From: Daphnia pulex
Taxonomy: Eukaryota > Arthropoda > Branchiopoda > Diplostraca > Daphniidae
DNA length: 64,000 nt
Assembly: GCF_021134715.1 (NCBI RefSeq)
Contig: NC_060027.1
Span: 1,550,001-1,614,000 of the forward strand
Direction: 5' to 3'
Of the stretch, positions 21,801 through 34,161 are shown piece by piece; position 1 is the first letter of the stretch, and each line of letters begins with the position of its first letter. A program made the position numbers and the translations under genes. Below the pieces are notes generated by a model that was given only the letters and a program-made list of their open reading frames with translations, made no database searches and was not told where the DNA came from.

Positions 21801-24800
21801 CTCCGAATGGCGTTCCATCCTGTTCATTGTTAGGAAATGACATCATTGTTTATTCAAACAGAACATTTTGGTGATCTCCATTAAGCATTAACCGAACTCT
21901 CTCGGATGAATTGTTTTCGATTGACGAAAATCTCGTGTGTGACGTACCGCCCGAGAGCTGGAGGGTAACGTGAAACTTGCAAAAGGTGTACATTATACGT
22001 GTACGTACACTACCTGTATCGAAGTTGCCATGACGCAATGGTGAGTGATTAGGAGGAACAACGGACCGTCTATATTAATACCGAGCGCAACGTCACAACT
22101 TAAATGTTGGAACAAAGGGACCGGTGCAAGTGACAAGCTGGCTGCTTGTAGGCACTTAGTCTTTCAGTGTTAGTTACTTGTTTCAATCATCGTCTCAATT
22201 GAAAGCTTTAAAGTTTTATGAATTCTAATAATTTTAAATGAACTGGAATATTGAGAAGTTTGTGCGTCAAAGAATGTCTCCCATTCTAACATCAATGAAG
22301 TTATGAGGGACCTACAGTAAAATTTCGCTTTTGGTGAATACTGATTCGTATATCACTATAGGAATTTATTTAAGCAATATTTTAAAGTTTATATGTATAC
22401 ATCAACTAAAGTATTAGTTGTTGGGAGTTGAAGAAATGCAAGCTCCTTAATTTACGCCGGTTAGTCCGGCGAAAACTATGGGACTTCTCTTTCAAGAAAC
22501 CCGGACAATCTCTTACTTAGTTCATTCTAATTTAACTGGTGAAACTCCCAGAATATGAAATGCATTGCCTTAAAAAGTCCATTGACTTAAATCACAACCG
22601 GGAATTTTTGAACGATGTAAATCGATAACTTGGCCGTGTCCATTTTCGCAAGTTTCATTATATCCAAATTTCGTTCTAACTTGTTCATTGTTAGGAAATG
22701 TAATCACTCAAGGAGAACATTAGCGTTTCTCCATTGCAATCTCTCCCGGATGAATTGTTTACTATCGACGACAATCTTGTGTGTCGTATCGCCCTCGGGC
22801 TGGCGGTGAACGTGTAACTGCAAAAGATCTGTGTGTAAGTTACATAAGTTGCGAGTGTGGGAGAGAAACCTGCAAGTGCTAGTGAGTTATGTTTAATTCT
22901 TGATATTCAGTTCTTTGTTTCTACAGCTTTCGACCCGTTTGAAAACTTTAAAATCATGTGGTAAATTAACTGGATTATGAAAAGTTTGGATGTCGATGCT
23001 TGTCGCCCACTCGAAAATAGTGAAGATGTGAGCGAACTACAACGTCATTTTGCTTTGAAAGATTGCTAATTCAGTTATGATAATCTACTGCTCTACAAAC
23101 CGTGGGCGTTATATTCCTTATAAGAACATCCGTATTTTTGATTACTATTCCTATTCCAAAGAAGATATTTTCACGCGCTTCAGTTTAATTTTTTGGGGTG
23201 ATTTGATTGTGATAAAGAATCAGGATGGGTACTTTTTTTCGTCCTGTCATGTCATATGCAAATTTATCGTTTACTAAATTTCTTTGATTACAAATTGTGT
23301 TCATGCGATAGAGGCTTGAAGGATCGATCGCTTTCTAAGGGTTAGAAAGAAAAACAGTAAATTTTTTGGGGGGCCGCCTACTTTTAGCATGGGTGGTCGC
23401 ATTGTGAATTGATTATTTGAAACTTTTTGAGGTCGCGGGTTTACCTAACATCTTAATTAATTATAATGAACTGTACTTAAGTCAGCGTGAACAACCAGTT
23501 GCTCTCCATTTCTTTAGAAATGAATGCATTGAAGTCAGGACGGATGTGTGAAAAGTGTCCGACTGGTACACCATTCAATTCCGAGCCCATTCAAGTCTTA
23601 TAGTCTTACATTGAAAAGTTAATTAAGTTATAAGTCTACAGCGTACCAACTGTTGATAGGTAGAATTGAACGTACGAATGATCGGAACAGAGAGAAACCG
23701 AGAGGATCTCACTAAACCGTATCATTCGTGTCGTCAATCAGCATAGATCAATTTGGATTTAGTAGTCGTTGGTTCTGCTAACTGATAAATAATCAAAAGA
23801 TATTCAAGGTAAATATAATGTTACCTAGTTCTTTGCATTGGTAATAACTTGTGTCAAACATATGTCAATACATCTGAAGAGATTATTGAGTTAACACATT
23901 TACAGTTGCATTTGCTGATGCGCATTGGCGATGCATTCAAAGTTCTCGAAAGCAAAGTGAATTTTCTACACCAATTGGATATGAATTAGCCGTAAATAGT
24001 AAAAGTTTAGTTCTAAACTATCGTTTTTCTCACGATGACTATACCAACAAAAAATTCTCACGCGCTTTTGTTTTTAAACCAGGACTCTTTTTCTTCGTCA
24101 CATTTATCGTTTACTAAATTTCATGGAGCTTTTTGAGCCTTGGTAACGTGCCCCGTGCCCGTCAAGAAACTCCGCCACACCGATTTTTACCTTTATAAAT
24201 AATAATTTTTCTTAATTATCGCCTTGGATGACCTGGGCCCAACATAATAAGTTAATAAGTTGCCAGTGTGGGAGAGAAACTGGCAAGTGTTAGTGAATTA
24301 TGTTTAATTCTTAATTTTCCGTTATTTCTTTCAACTGGCAAGTGTTAGTGAATTATGTTTAATTCTTAATTTTCCGTTATTTCTTTCAACAACTATCGAA
24401 CCATTAAGAATTATTAAAATAATATTAAATGAACTGGAATTATGAGAAGCTTGGGCGTCGATGCTCGTCATCCATTCTTAAATCAGTGAAGCAATGAGCA
24501 AACTGTAGCGCTATTTCGCTTTCCATAACTACCACTTCGTTATTGGAAAATGCAATTTACATAAACACACATTTGTTTTTCTTTTTAAGGTATTCCACCG
24601 AAAGGATAGGAATTGTAGATTGGAGTATCAATTGTAATATTGAGTCCTACAACCAGAATATCCACTCACCGACCTTTCGTTGGATTCTGTCTATCTAATT
24701 GGAGAAAACTCCCAGTATATGAACTGATTCACACCTAAAAGTCCACTAACTAAACATTACGACCTGTTATCATGGCACGACGTACATAGCTAAAACGGCT

Positions 24801-25770
24801 GCGAAAATATTCACAATATTCGGCATCTCCAAATGGCGTTCGGTCTCGTTCATTGTTTGGAAATGACTATTTATCTGATGGAAATATTTGAATTCGTTTA
24901 TGGCCGTTTTTTCTATCCGATTAGCCGCTATTCGGTATATACCGTCGATCGAATCAAATGTTGCAGTTGGATTTTCAATTTTGTTTCAACGGTTGAATTA
25001 CGCAGCAGCCTTTAAGAGTTCATTGCCACCGATTGGCATACGATTGGCGGAGCCTGCAGGCGTTAGTGAAATTCTTTTCGGTGATTTGTTACGATAACCC
25101 ATTTGAAAGTTTTAATATATTAATAAATGAACTGGAATAATGCGGAATAATGAGAAGCTTGGGCTTCGATGTTAGTCGCTTATTCAAAATTCAGTGCAGG
25201 AATGAGCGAATCACAGCGTAATTTCGCTTTACGAGTGTATACTAATTCATTATTGATTATGAATAGAATTATAAATTAACATTAATTTTTATATTTCTAA
25301 CGTATGACGAAGATATGATTGCTTGTCTTTTAAGGATTGAAGAACTAGAAGAATGTCTGTCCCATTTGAGAGAAATTATGATCTCCACATTCATTCATAC
25401 CTTTCGTACTATTAAATCATACTGGCGTTAACTCCCAGAATTTAAAAATCAATGCCTCTAAAAGCCCGTTGACTTGGTAGCACGACCAGCAATTTATGAG
25501 CGATGCAAACCGCTTAATTGGTCTTGAATATTACCTCAAGTTTCACTTCTCCAAAATACCTGCAATCTTGTTCACTATTCGAATTTATCATCATTATTTA
25601 ATATTTATCCAACGAGAACATTTGGGTCTCTCCATTGATCAATCTCTCGCGGATGAATTGTTTTCTGTTGACGACGATCTCGTGTGTGTCGTAACGCCCG
25701 AGGGCCGGCTCTGTAACGTGAAACTGCAAAATGTGTGTGTAAGTTACATGTACCTACTGTCAAAGGGATC
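18850..25770 (+). repeat. Cluster of degenerate ~0.9 kb repeat units
   Basis: At least six diverged copies of one unit, all in the same orientation. Block a (CCTGCAGGT-TTAGTGAA, TTCTTGATTTTCAGTTATTT, AATGAACTGGA, GAGAAGTTTGGGCGTCGATG) is at about 18875, 21268, 22170, 22865, 24275 and 25050. Block b (ACTCCCAGAATATGAACTG, AAAGTCCGTTGACTT) is at about 19240, 21690, 22545, 24705 and 25430. Block c (GTTCATTGTTAGGAAATGA, GGATGAATTGTTTTCTATTG, GTGAAACTGCAAAAG) is at about 19370, 21820, 22680, 24840 (short) and 25560. Block d (CATGACGCAATGG, ATACCGAGCGCA) is only at 19585 and 22030. A 55-bp stretch is locally duplicated at 24278-24390. Unit order is a-b-c-d. Unrelated sequence (19740-21240) separates units 1 and 2. 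Confidence 0.75.
19740..21240. other. Spacer inside the repeat cluster, low complexity
   Basis: Rich in CAGCAG, CTGCTG and CTCTCT runs, with a TATATATAAG patch at about 20562. The stretch at 21120-21225 (GGCCGTTTTCCTTTCCGATTA through GATTTTCAATTTTTTT) resembles 24898-24985, so part of this spacer also belongs to the repeated family. No gene that I can support. Confidence 0.4.
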
Positions 25771-28173
25771 AATTCTCAAGGTGACAAGTGGTGAAATGCT
25801 CTTGAGCAGAACAACAGCCGTCAAATGATATAGATGTACTATACTCCGGAACTGTCGTTGCATCTCATTAATTGTTTGTAGCAGATGTCGTGCTGCATAT
25901 TTTGGCAACCACATACAGGAAGGCGTGGTTGCCGTTGGTTACCATCATCAATTTTAATTTCCTGGAAGTTTCCTGAAATCAAACACATAATCTTTAACAA
26001 TCGCGGTCGAGCTGAATGATTGCCTGTCAGTGAATGCAACACGGATAAATTGGGCGGTAATATTTCAATGTGGGGTTGTGCAAACATGTTGGAGAGAGAT
26101 GAATGCGCTAAACAATATCATGTCGTACGAATACATTTGTGAATTTTACTTTTCCATCGATCAAGGAAATAAATGGGCGACAAATTCTGTCGACAGGATG
26201 TTTTCTATTTTTAACTTTTGAGATTATCCAGCGCATCCGGTTATTGAGAAATGTCGCCAATTGTTTGAAAATTTTATTCTTTAGATTTATTTTGACCTTT
26301 CATTTTACTGTAGGCGTAGGTAGTATTATATAGGTGCGAATGTTGTATCACGACATGCCCTTCTATTAGTTCAAGGGTCAAGGGTTTCGCGCAGCCGGAT
26401 GCATCCGGTTTTTCTCTCTCACACGAAACATAAGAAAACAACTTTCACGATTCTCTGCTGCTATCTACAGGAATATGACTGGCTCAGGTTATTTCCCTGT
26501 TTCTTCTTTTTTGTTTGTCAAAATTGTCTGTTGTTATAAGCGGAGAATCCTGCCAGCAGAAGTTGCGAAAGTGTTTTCAGCCATGACCTTGGCACAGCTG
26601 ATTATAAACAACAAAAAATATGTACTAGGGAAAAGGGGAATCCCACAAGCTCATCTTTTATTTTCTCGTTCGTCACACACATCCATCCGGAATTGAATGA
26701 TTGAGACAGGGTTGATTTCCATTTATCTTATTGTTGTATAATACGCTACAACAAAGTGGATTCCGATTTTGTATGTGTTTGACCTTCAGTTATAACAACA
26801 ATAACTATCTCGATAACGTTTTAATATTATTCCGGATGCTGGAAGAACCTTTTCCGATTTTTCTCGGAGCAGAGATTTGATGAATTGAAAAGGTTATGGG
26901 ACGACACGCATTTGACGAAGATTTACTAGCGGCTCTTTTGAGAAAAACATGTCTGTATGACTATAACGGGACCGTACATATGTTGTTTTTAATTTATTCC
27001 GGAATACTTTCGATTTCTCTTTGGTCGGAATTCTTGAAATTATTCCTGATTAAATATTCATGTTCCAGAATCGTCCGACCGTGAAGACCTTCGTCCATGT
27101 ATTATACCCAATCAGCCGCTGTATAACTATTATCACAATTCGATCAGACGCCATATAAAACGAAGAGTCTTCCATCATCCAGCAGATAATCCATTTCACT
27201 CTTTTGTTTCCAGGAATCAAAAAATGAAATTTGGATAAAACAAGGTCCGTTCAAAGTCACCTTGATAAGTAGAACAGCGCTAAAAGATTTATATACGTCG
27301 TCAATTGTTTATATTACGATATGAGATGAGCGAGGAATGTTGTTGGCACGTTTTTTCCGGCTGTTGTGGCCGTTTAGACACATGAGGACATTTTGAAAAA
27401 AGAGAAAAGAAAGAGAGTCGAGGGTCAATTTGAATTCGTTTGGACAGGACAGTTTGGATAATCACGTGGAAAGAAGAAGAGATGATGATGATGATGGCCC
27501 ATTGTCTGCTGCTGCTGTAAGGTCGTGATTCTGTTGTCCAGCTACACACACACGCCAACTGTCGATCGATGACTCAGCGCACGTATTATAATCATCGCAA
27601 GAAACGAGAGTTTGCGCTGCAATCTTCATCTGCGCTATGCAGATGATCACACGACCGAATAGACAATCAGACAGTCATTTGCATATGCTAATCAACACTA
27701 GTACCTTCTCTCTTTAGCTGCTGGATGTGTCGCAATCATCGGCAGTTGTACACAGGCGAACAGCTATCGAATAACTCGGTCGGTCGGTCAGTTGCGCGCT
27801 GACCGCCGCGCCGTGAATAATAAACGCGGATGGCGTCGCAACAGCAGACGACGATGACCCAGCCGATAAGCGCACAGCCAAACGGATAGACAATCCCCCG
27901 CTGTACTCCACCTGCACCGACTATCTTAATGGTGTCGGTGTGGTTTTTTGGTTTCAAATTTCAATGAACTTTCAAAGAGAGAGAGAGGCGGCAAATTCAA
28001 ACCATGTATGTGCATCTAGGCAAAAGATTGCACTACGTGTACGGCAGCACGAATGTGTGTCCAGCAATCGACACACTAGGTAATTTATGTACACAAAATC
28101 ACTTGGACTTTTACACCAGCACAGCAACTTTTGTCGGCTATACCTTTAGTTGCACTTGGCATCGTCACTAGCG
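25771..28173. other. Intergenic, no gene seen
   Basis: AT-rich flank of the repeat cluster passing into the upstream region of the first secreted-protein gene. Short open frames have no signal peptide, domain or consistent splice signals. GATGATGATG and ACACACAC runs occur near 27480 and 27545. Confidence 0.4.
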
Positions 28174-28180
28174 TATAAAA
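28174..28180 (+). promoter_or_regulatory. TATA box of secreted-protein gene 1
   Basis: TATAAAA, about 97 bp upstream of the ATG at 28277. A plausible initiator (TCGCAGTTG) lies roughly 25 bp downstream of the box. Confidence 0.6.
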
Positions 28181-28276
28181 AGTGCGACCGTGTCGCAGTT
28201 GTTTCGTGACCACTAGTCCGTCTGATCCGTGATCTTCGGGACCAAATATTGAATTAAATCAGAATAAAAGTTAACC

Positions 28277-29128
28277 ATGTCGTTTGATAGAACTAGAGAA
28301 AAGCTGCAGGTATTGTTTTATTCGTTACGTCATAATTATATAGGCAAAACCGTATCATTTGCGGTCGAATAGTACCGCAGTTTCAGTTTTGTTAATCTTT
28401 TTGTTATTCCCAGCTGACTGGTCGAATAATTATTATTATTATTCCGCATTAAACAAAAAAACAGGAACTCATTTGCATGGTTACCTTGACGTCGATGGTC
28501 GTTTTCTGCCTCATCACGCCGACCACTCTGGCCGCTTCCGGATTCCTACAACCGGCGCGTACGTGAGAATTTTGTTCCAAATTTGAATTTCAAATGAGAC
28601 ATTTATTAAAACATTTAGAATTTAAACTTTGATCGCATACAAGAGTGTAAATAATAAATGTAGGCTGACAATTCCAAATCAGTGAACTTCCATTATCAGC
28701 CGCCGGAAGCAAAAATGGACACGACGGGGACCAAAACGACGACGACAACAACAACGACGACTACGACCCTGACCGTCGACGACACCAACGTCTCGTTCCT
28801 CTTCAAATTGAAAGTCTACCCGTTCCGGCACAAATTATTCGCGGCCGTGACAGCCAACAACCATGAGATGATGAAGGCGACGGCCCGGTTCGGCGGACCG
28901 GAGACGGGCGTCGTCAAACGGCCATCTCCTAGCGGAAATAACAACAACAACGGCGTCGTGGCTTTTGGCGTCGATCTCGGACTGCCAGGAACGCTGGGCG
29001 GAATGGGCTACGGCCACCAAATTCCATTCTCTTTCCCGTTTGAAACATTTTCCATTTCGTCCGTCCAGGTGCGGACGGAATCTCATCTGGCTAATAATGA
29101 CATTAGCGACGATCACGCCGAATACTAG
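28277..29128 (+). CDS. Small secreted or signal-anchored protein, unknown family (190 aa)
   Basis: Three exons: 28277-28309 (11 codons), 28465-28558 and 28683-29128; phases 0 and 1 agree, donors are GTATTG and GTACGT. The N-terminus MSFDRTREKLQ is followed by a hydrophobic stretch from the second exon (MVTLTSMVVFCLITPTTLAA, residues about 16-35), either a signal peptide or an anchor. The rest has a poly-Thr run (TTTGT... about residues 60-72), then NVSFLFKLKVYPFRHKLFAA, a Gly/Asn-rich stretch and a C-terminus ending DDHAEY. I recognise no domain. It shares the tiny first exon and TATA promoter with the genes further right but lacks their S-x-E repeats. The start is chosen because the upstream TATA box and the downstream donor fit it. 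Confidence 0.68.
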
Positions 29129-29497
29129 CCCCAATTTAATTTGACAACATATTTTATTTAGTGACTAATTTTAGATTGAATGAATGAGAATAAAAAAGGG
29201 CCAAATGTTTTCCGTATTTCTTAAAATTTTATTGCTCAAATTTCCGAATACAAAAATGAATTTACTCCGCCACCACCGTCAAGGATCGCAAAGTTTGTTG
29301 TTTTATTGCAGCGATATTGGTCCAGCAATCCGCACAGCTTCAGGGATGGATCGTGTAATACACCTGTCGAATCAAAAAAGAGAAAGGAATTGTATACTGA
29401 TGCCATTCTCTTTCCAGCTCAATTAAATGAAGTTCTGGATTTAATTGACTTTGATTATTTACCTGGAATCTGTTTGATGATTGATTGGGTAAATTAT

Positions 29498-29888
29498 CTA
29501 CCAATATCCGCGGTAAACTTCACGGGATTCGCCGGAATTGTTTTCGACAGAGTTGTAACCGTAATAGTTGCTGGGTCGGTATTGCTGTTGTTGAGGGACT
29601 GAGACAACTGGACGGGCCCAGTTGCCAGCGTACGGGTTGTACTGCTGCTGGGCGGCGTAAGTGTTCTGGCGGACCGGATAGCTCTGCTGGACTGGCTGTT
29701 GGTAGCGGACGATGGTTGGCATGGCGTTGCGGCTGAAATAATAACGGCCCTGCGCATCGACACCCACCAGCATCACGGCCAAAACACAAGCGACGAGCTA
29801 AAATAACATTTAAAAAATTCAGCTGATTAATTTAAAGATAAATGTTTTAATTAATTTAGATTTTTACCACGGCGATGAAGCGAGACAT
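29498..29888 (-). CDS. Small secreted Tyr/Gln-rich protein (106 aa), cluster gene 2
   Basis: Exon 1 at 29868-29888 encodes MSRFIAV, then a phase-0 intron with donor GTAAAA. Exon 2 at 29498-29797 begins with the signal core LVACVLAVMLVGVDAQ. The mature protein (about 83 aa) starts GRYYFSRNAMP, is rich in Gln, Tyr, Asn and Pro, contains GNWARPVV, and ends SGESREVYRGYW. The start and the W-A-R-P block match the next two minus-strand genes, so these three form a subfamily. The short first exon that splits the signal peptide is typical of arthropod cuticular and other secreted structural proteins. No chitin-binding R&R consensus is visible, so I do not call it a CPR cuticle protein. Likely an extracellular matrix component. 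Confidence 0.78.
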
Positions 29889-29957
29889 GTTGAGGAGAGA
29901 TGGTTTGGATTGGAAGGCACAAGACGGAATGAATTTTCAACAGTCAGCGGCTCCAGT

Positions 29958-29964
29958 TTTTATA
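29958..29964 (-). promoter_or_regulatory. TATA box of cluster gene 2
   Basis: TATAAAA on the minus strand, 70 bp upstream of the ATG at 29888. The three subfamily genes have the same box at 70-77 bp from the start codon. Confidence 0.65.
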
Positions 29965-29969
29965 GCGGA

Positions 29970-31589
29970 ATAGAAACACACGAGACGGCCCATTGTTGTT
30001 CGCTCATGTGTGCGATATCCTTGAATTGTTCCAGAACTCGTTGTGGGCGGGCAGAGACGATTTGGCGCTTATCGGCTCCTCTCTCTTTCGCATTTCCGTG
30101 ATGCGCCTTGCGTCTATTATAATTGCCACCATCTCCAAAACGCCCTCACGCTTTTAGAAAAACCTGAAACCGCAAGAATAAAAATTCCCCTCGACCCGCA
30201 TGTACACGTAGTATACTTTACTGGTATCTGCGCACTTGAGATGGTCTCTACGGCTGTTGTTGCGTCAGTTTATTAAAACAAAGCAGAGGAGGAGTAGGAG
30301 AGAGATAGCATCAACACACACCTTTTTTTTTGCCCATTTTGAGAGTTATAGGTTTACGGTTAGTTGATTATTCCGTGTGTGATTGGGCAATTGAGGGTGT
30401 AGCCCGTAATTATACAATACGGAGGTGTCCATAGATCTTGGCCATCAACACTGTCGATTCATCATTTTATTATTTTCACCCCTCGGAATTTTTTAAAATT
30501 TCATTTCTATTTTTTTAAATGAATTATTTCTTATAACTTCGTGAGCTGAATTCAATAGTTTATGGCGTGCAGTCTAATTTCGTGTGAACCCGAATATTGC
30601 GGATCACGATATCATTTCGAGTAACAAATATTATGAGGTTATCAGGTACATTATTTCAGCCTTGGGCTACAATCATCAGATGTTTCGCATAATCGAAAAT
30701 CGTGAGTGAGTGTCGAATTTCTTTTAGATAAAAATAGTAAATGACGTCCTACTTTCAGATTCTCTGCCGCGCTCCATTTGTTTGTCGTCGCCGTCGTCGT
30801 CACGATGTGAATTGAGTGAAGCCATCCGTCAATTGACACAAGGTGTTTCGCCAGATTGATTTGACATTCATGGATTCAAAACACCAAATCAGCAGGGGCC
30901 ATGTCGACCCAACAGGCCGTTCTCTTCGTCTAAACAATTGACTATGCTGTAATGTCTTCCATCCATCAATCTCATACGAACTAAAAGAAATAAAATTAAA
31001 AAATAACTTATTCGGTTATTCCCTTTTGGTTTCCAAGATGTTCGCGATTTTTAATCATTTCTAGTATCGATATCTAGGCTAATTAGAATATTAGTGTCGT
31101 CTGCTTTCGATGGTTACAAGTAAAAATGTGGTCGTCGTGTTAATTCTTGGCGCGAATCTTTATGGAATAGCTAAATATTACATACACCATGCTCTTTTGC
31201 AGGTAATAAAATTAAGAATACCGATTAAGTGTTTAAGAGAGCTTAAATAGAAGATAAACCTGTTCCAGATTAGTGAAATATTCATTTCTGACTAGCATTT
31301 ATCACGTTAGCCCCCCTTTGTCATGTATGGCAGTTTTGTTTGCACTTTGTAACCTTTTTCTTTGTGCACATTCCAGGCCAGAGCCAGAGCCAGAGCCAGA
31401 GTCAGTCATAACCACAAGATTTGCAAGTATTTCTAGTGATGGACATGTCGTCAGCAACAATCTCAATCTCATCACTTGGGTAAAGATTTTCGTTACTTTT
31501 GGACTCTGTGATGTGCTAAATATTTTAGTGAAGCATGACTTGCACAAATGCAGTGCATTACATGCAAACCTTAAGTTGTTCTGTTAATT
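29970..31589. other. Intergenic, no gene seen
   Basis: AT-rich sequence with a GAGCCAGAGCCAGAGCC hexamer run near 31381-31400. No open frame shows a signal peptide plus splice signals like those of its neighbours. Confidence 0.4.
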
Positions 31590-32130
31590 CAAAATTATGG
31601 TTTACTTACCATCTCATTTTCAACCTTCCCTAACTTGTAAATGTTTCTGTCAACATTTTTCGTAATCAATTTTTTATTTTTTATTAGATAAACAGCATCC
31701 CCCTTAACTGGAGGAACTACCGATGTTGACCGAGTTCTTCCCTTTTTCTTAAAATCAAATATGTCCTCGTGTATGCCCATGTGAGTGTGGGTGTATTCAC
31801 GAGGACCTCCTTTTTCCTATTCCGCCTGTGGTGGATTCTGCGGATGGAATTGTGGATGCCTGGCTGTGGATTTCCCGGGCTTCAAAGTAGGAAACATTTA
31901 TCTCTATTCTTACTTTTTGGACTATTTGATTGGGTTGATTCGTGACATGCGTTGACGACTATTCCTGAGCTAAGCAAATTGACTGCAACTGTTTTCTCTT
32001 GGCGTTTTTGTTGACTTAGTCAGGGTTCATTAAATAACTCAATTGTAAAATTACTGTAGATCAGGCTTGTTTTGTTTTGTACTTCTCATCTTTGTCTAAT
32101 CAAATTCCAAACTATTTGAACTTGAACACT
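31590..32130 (-). repeat. Interspersed repeat with internal hairpin, inverted copy
   Basis: Reverse complement of the element at 2650-3240 and 8330-8960. Read on the minus strand it contains GGAATTTGATTAGACAAA, GAAGTACAAAAC, GAACCCTGACTAAGTCAAC, GAGATAAATGTTTCCTAC, GCCAGGCATCCACA and CCATCCGCAGAATCCACCA. The hairpin GTCCTCGTGAATACACCCA / TGGGCATACACGAGGAC follows, then GTCAACATCGGTAG and TTATCTAATAAAAAATAAAA. It lies far from the NRF-6 genes, which shows the element is mobile or was copied independently. Confidence 0.68.
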
Positions 32131-34161
32131 TCAAACAAAGTTCGACTAGAATTTTTTGTTGTCCAATCGGTACCTGCCACCACACCGGCATTTCCTCTTT
32201 CTTAAATCAGATACAAACTAAAGAAGATTTAGTCTGTCCCCTCAAGTATTTTGATTGCGTTGTATTGTTGAACAAAAAAAAGAACGACAAAAAAATGTGT
32301 TTATTGATCGACACTTCAAGGGAAAAAAGATGCGGTGAATCCGCCCGTATAGTTCCAGAAGAAGAGTTCCGCCACTATGTACACGACACGCACTATGGTC
32401 GTGATTGGCATATGAAATGATAGCGGACACACACCAAAAAAAACAAACAAACACGCATAGACGACGGCGGCGTATTTAAATTTGGAAAATACGCCACACC
32501 AAAAGTGGCAGTATCTTCCTGAAATATTTCCAGCCACCCCAAACTTGTAAATTTTTATTTATTTCTGATTTCACATTCAACTCTAAAATCTTATGGTGAT
32601 CAACTATATCCCTTCACATTTCTATATGTACTATTTCCTGCGATAGAAAGTTACAACGTCGATGGTATGGTACTGTTCTTTTCAATTCCGAGTGAGATAA
32701 CTCGTTGGAATTCCTTGGCTATTTCTCCTATCCGCTATTTTTTTTTGTGTGTTGGTTGTTGTTGCGTGTAGTGACAGTAACTGATTGCTGGCAACAACTC
32801 AGGTACCGTACACACGTCTTTCTTTCTCGTATTCATATGCGCCCATCTTTTTATTATTCTTTGAAGCTTTCAAGGCGGACGTCTTTATATGGCCTTATCA
32901 AATGCAGTTATATGTGTGTTATAGGGTCTCTGGGGCCTCTTTTTTTGGTTGGGCTGATGGGTCTAGAAGCGACTAATTAAAAACCTTTTGACCTTAAGTT
33001 GGCCTCGTGTTGGCCGGGAGGAATAGAGTCTAGTGCCAGTGATGAGTCTTATACAACAATAAAACCGTCACGATTTTATTTTTTCGGAAGGCCATATACG
33101 TTTGCGGTTGTTGCAGCAACTTTATTGGCACCTGTAGATGTACTCAACTGCGCACTGGAATGCGCTAATGATTGTTTAACTATCCAAAAACTTGACTTGT
33201 CGTTCTAGGACATTTTAAAAATACGCCGCTGATTCTTATCGAAACAACAACCGCAATAGTTGGTCAAATTTGGCAATTATCGAATTGGTCGAATGATTGG
33301 CAGGTGCTACGATGACGTGTTCGATCCGGGTGAAAAATCGTTTAATTCTTTAAAAATCAACTGCAGTCCAATTAATACAAATTAGGGGATAATTCACTAA
33401 TAGAAAATGGAGCGCATTCATTTAATGCCAATAAAAGTGATTGGCCTCTGATGGGCGACAAGGGCGAGTCCTCGAATTTTATTGGTGGACCGTGGCCGAG
33501 CGTAATCTAGCGCATCGACGGACACGCAACAACCGTCAATAAAAAAATCTATTTCCGTCGCAAGTGTTTCATTACTCATTAGATAATTTCGTGTATTATT
33601 ATACAATAGATTATACAATACAACTGGCAGAAAAAAAAATTGATACACGAGTAATAGCACTGGGTTGCTGTTGTTATACATGAATTGAGGCATTCAACTG
33701 TTTCGAATTAAACACGAAACACAATTTAATTGTTTTAAATTTGTTCTCGGTTCGTGATTTTTCTTATTTTTTGGGGTTGATCAAGTCGGTGGCTATAAAA
33801 TTGTTGTCCGAACTTTTGGGGGGGGGGCAGTTTGGGCCAGCAAATCACACACACACACTCTACGTTGTTGTTTTTTCTCCCAGTGTCAGCTATAGGGTAT
33901 ACATAATAGTAGTATACACCTGTGACCTGTCGACCGAAAAAATACAAAAAAGAATTTTGTTAAAAAAAGTGAAAGGGAAACCGTCACGCATGGGAACAAT
34001 TGAGGAGAGCGCATCACGTCAGGCCGTCCTTAAACAACAACAAAATGGCGTCTCTGAATCGTGTTTTTTCGATGTTGTTGTTGCGCTATTAACTGCGCTT
34101 TCTAAAGTGAACGGTTGGAATAATAACAAAAAAAGATGGGCAGCGTGTGAACGCAACTCAC
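32131..34161. other. Intergenic, no gene seen
   Basis: AT-rich, with an eight- to nine-base poly-G at about 33822 and a CACACACACA run at 33848. Frames at 32705-33208 lack recognisable features. Confidence 0.4.

Noticed and set aside
22040-24390. CRISPR-like array
   Set aside because: Repeats are long, diverged and irregularly spaced, the sequence is clearly eukaryotic, and there are no short identical repeats with equal spacers.
29498-29789. Overlapping minus-strand frames in other phases of cluster gene 2
   Set aside because: Only the frame beginning LVACVLAVMLVG has a signal core, joins the 7-codon first exon in phase and shares motifs with its paralogues.
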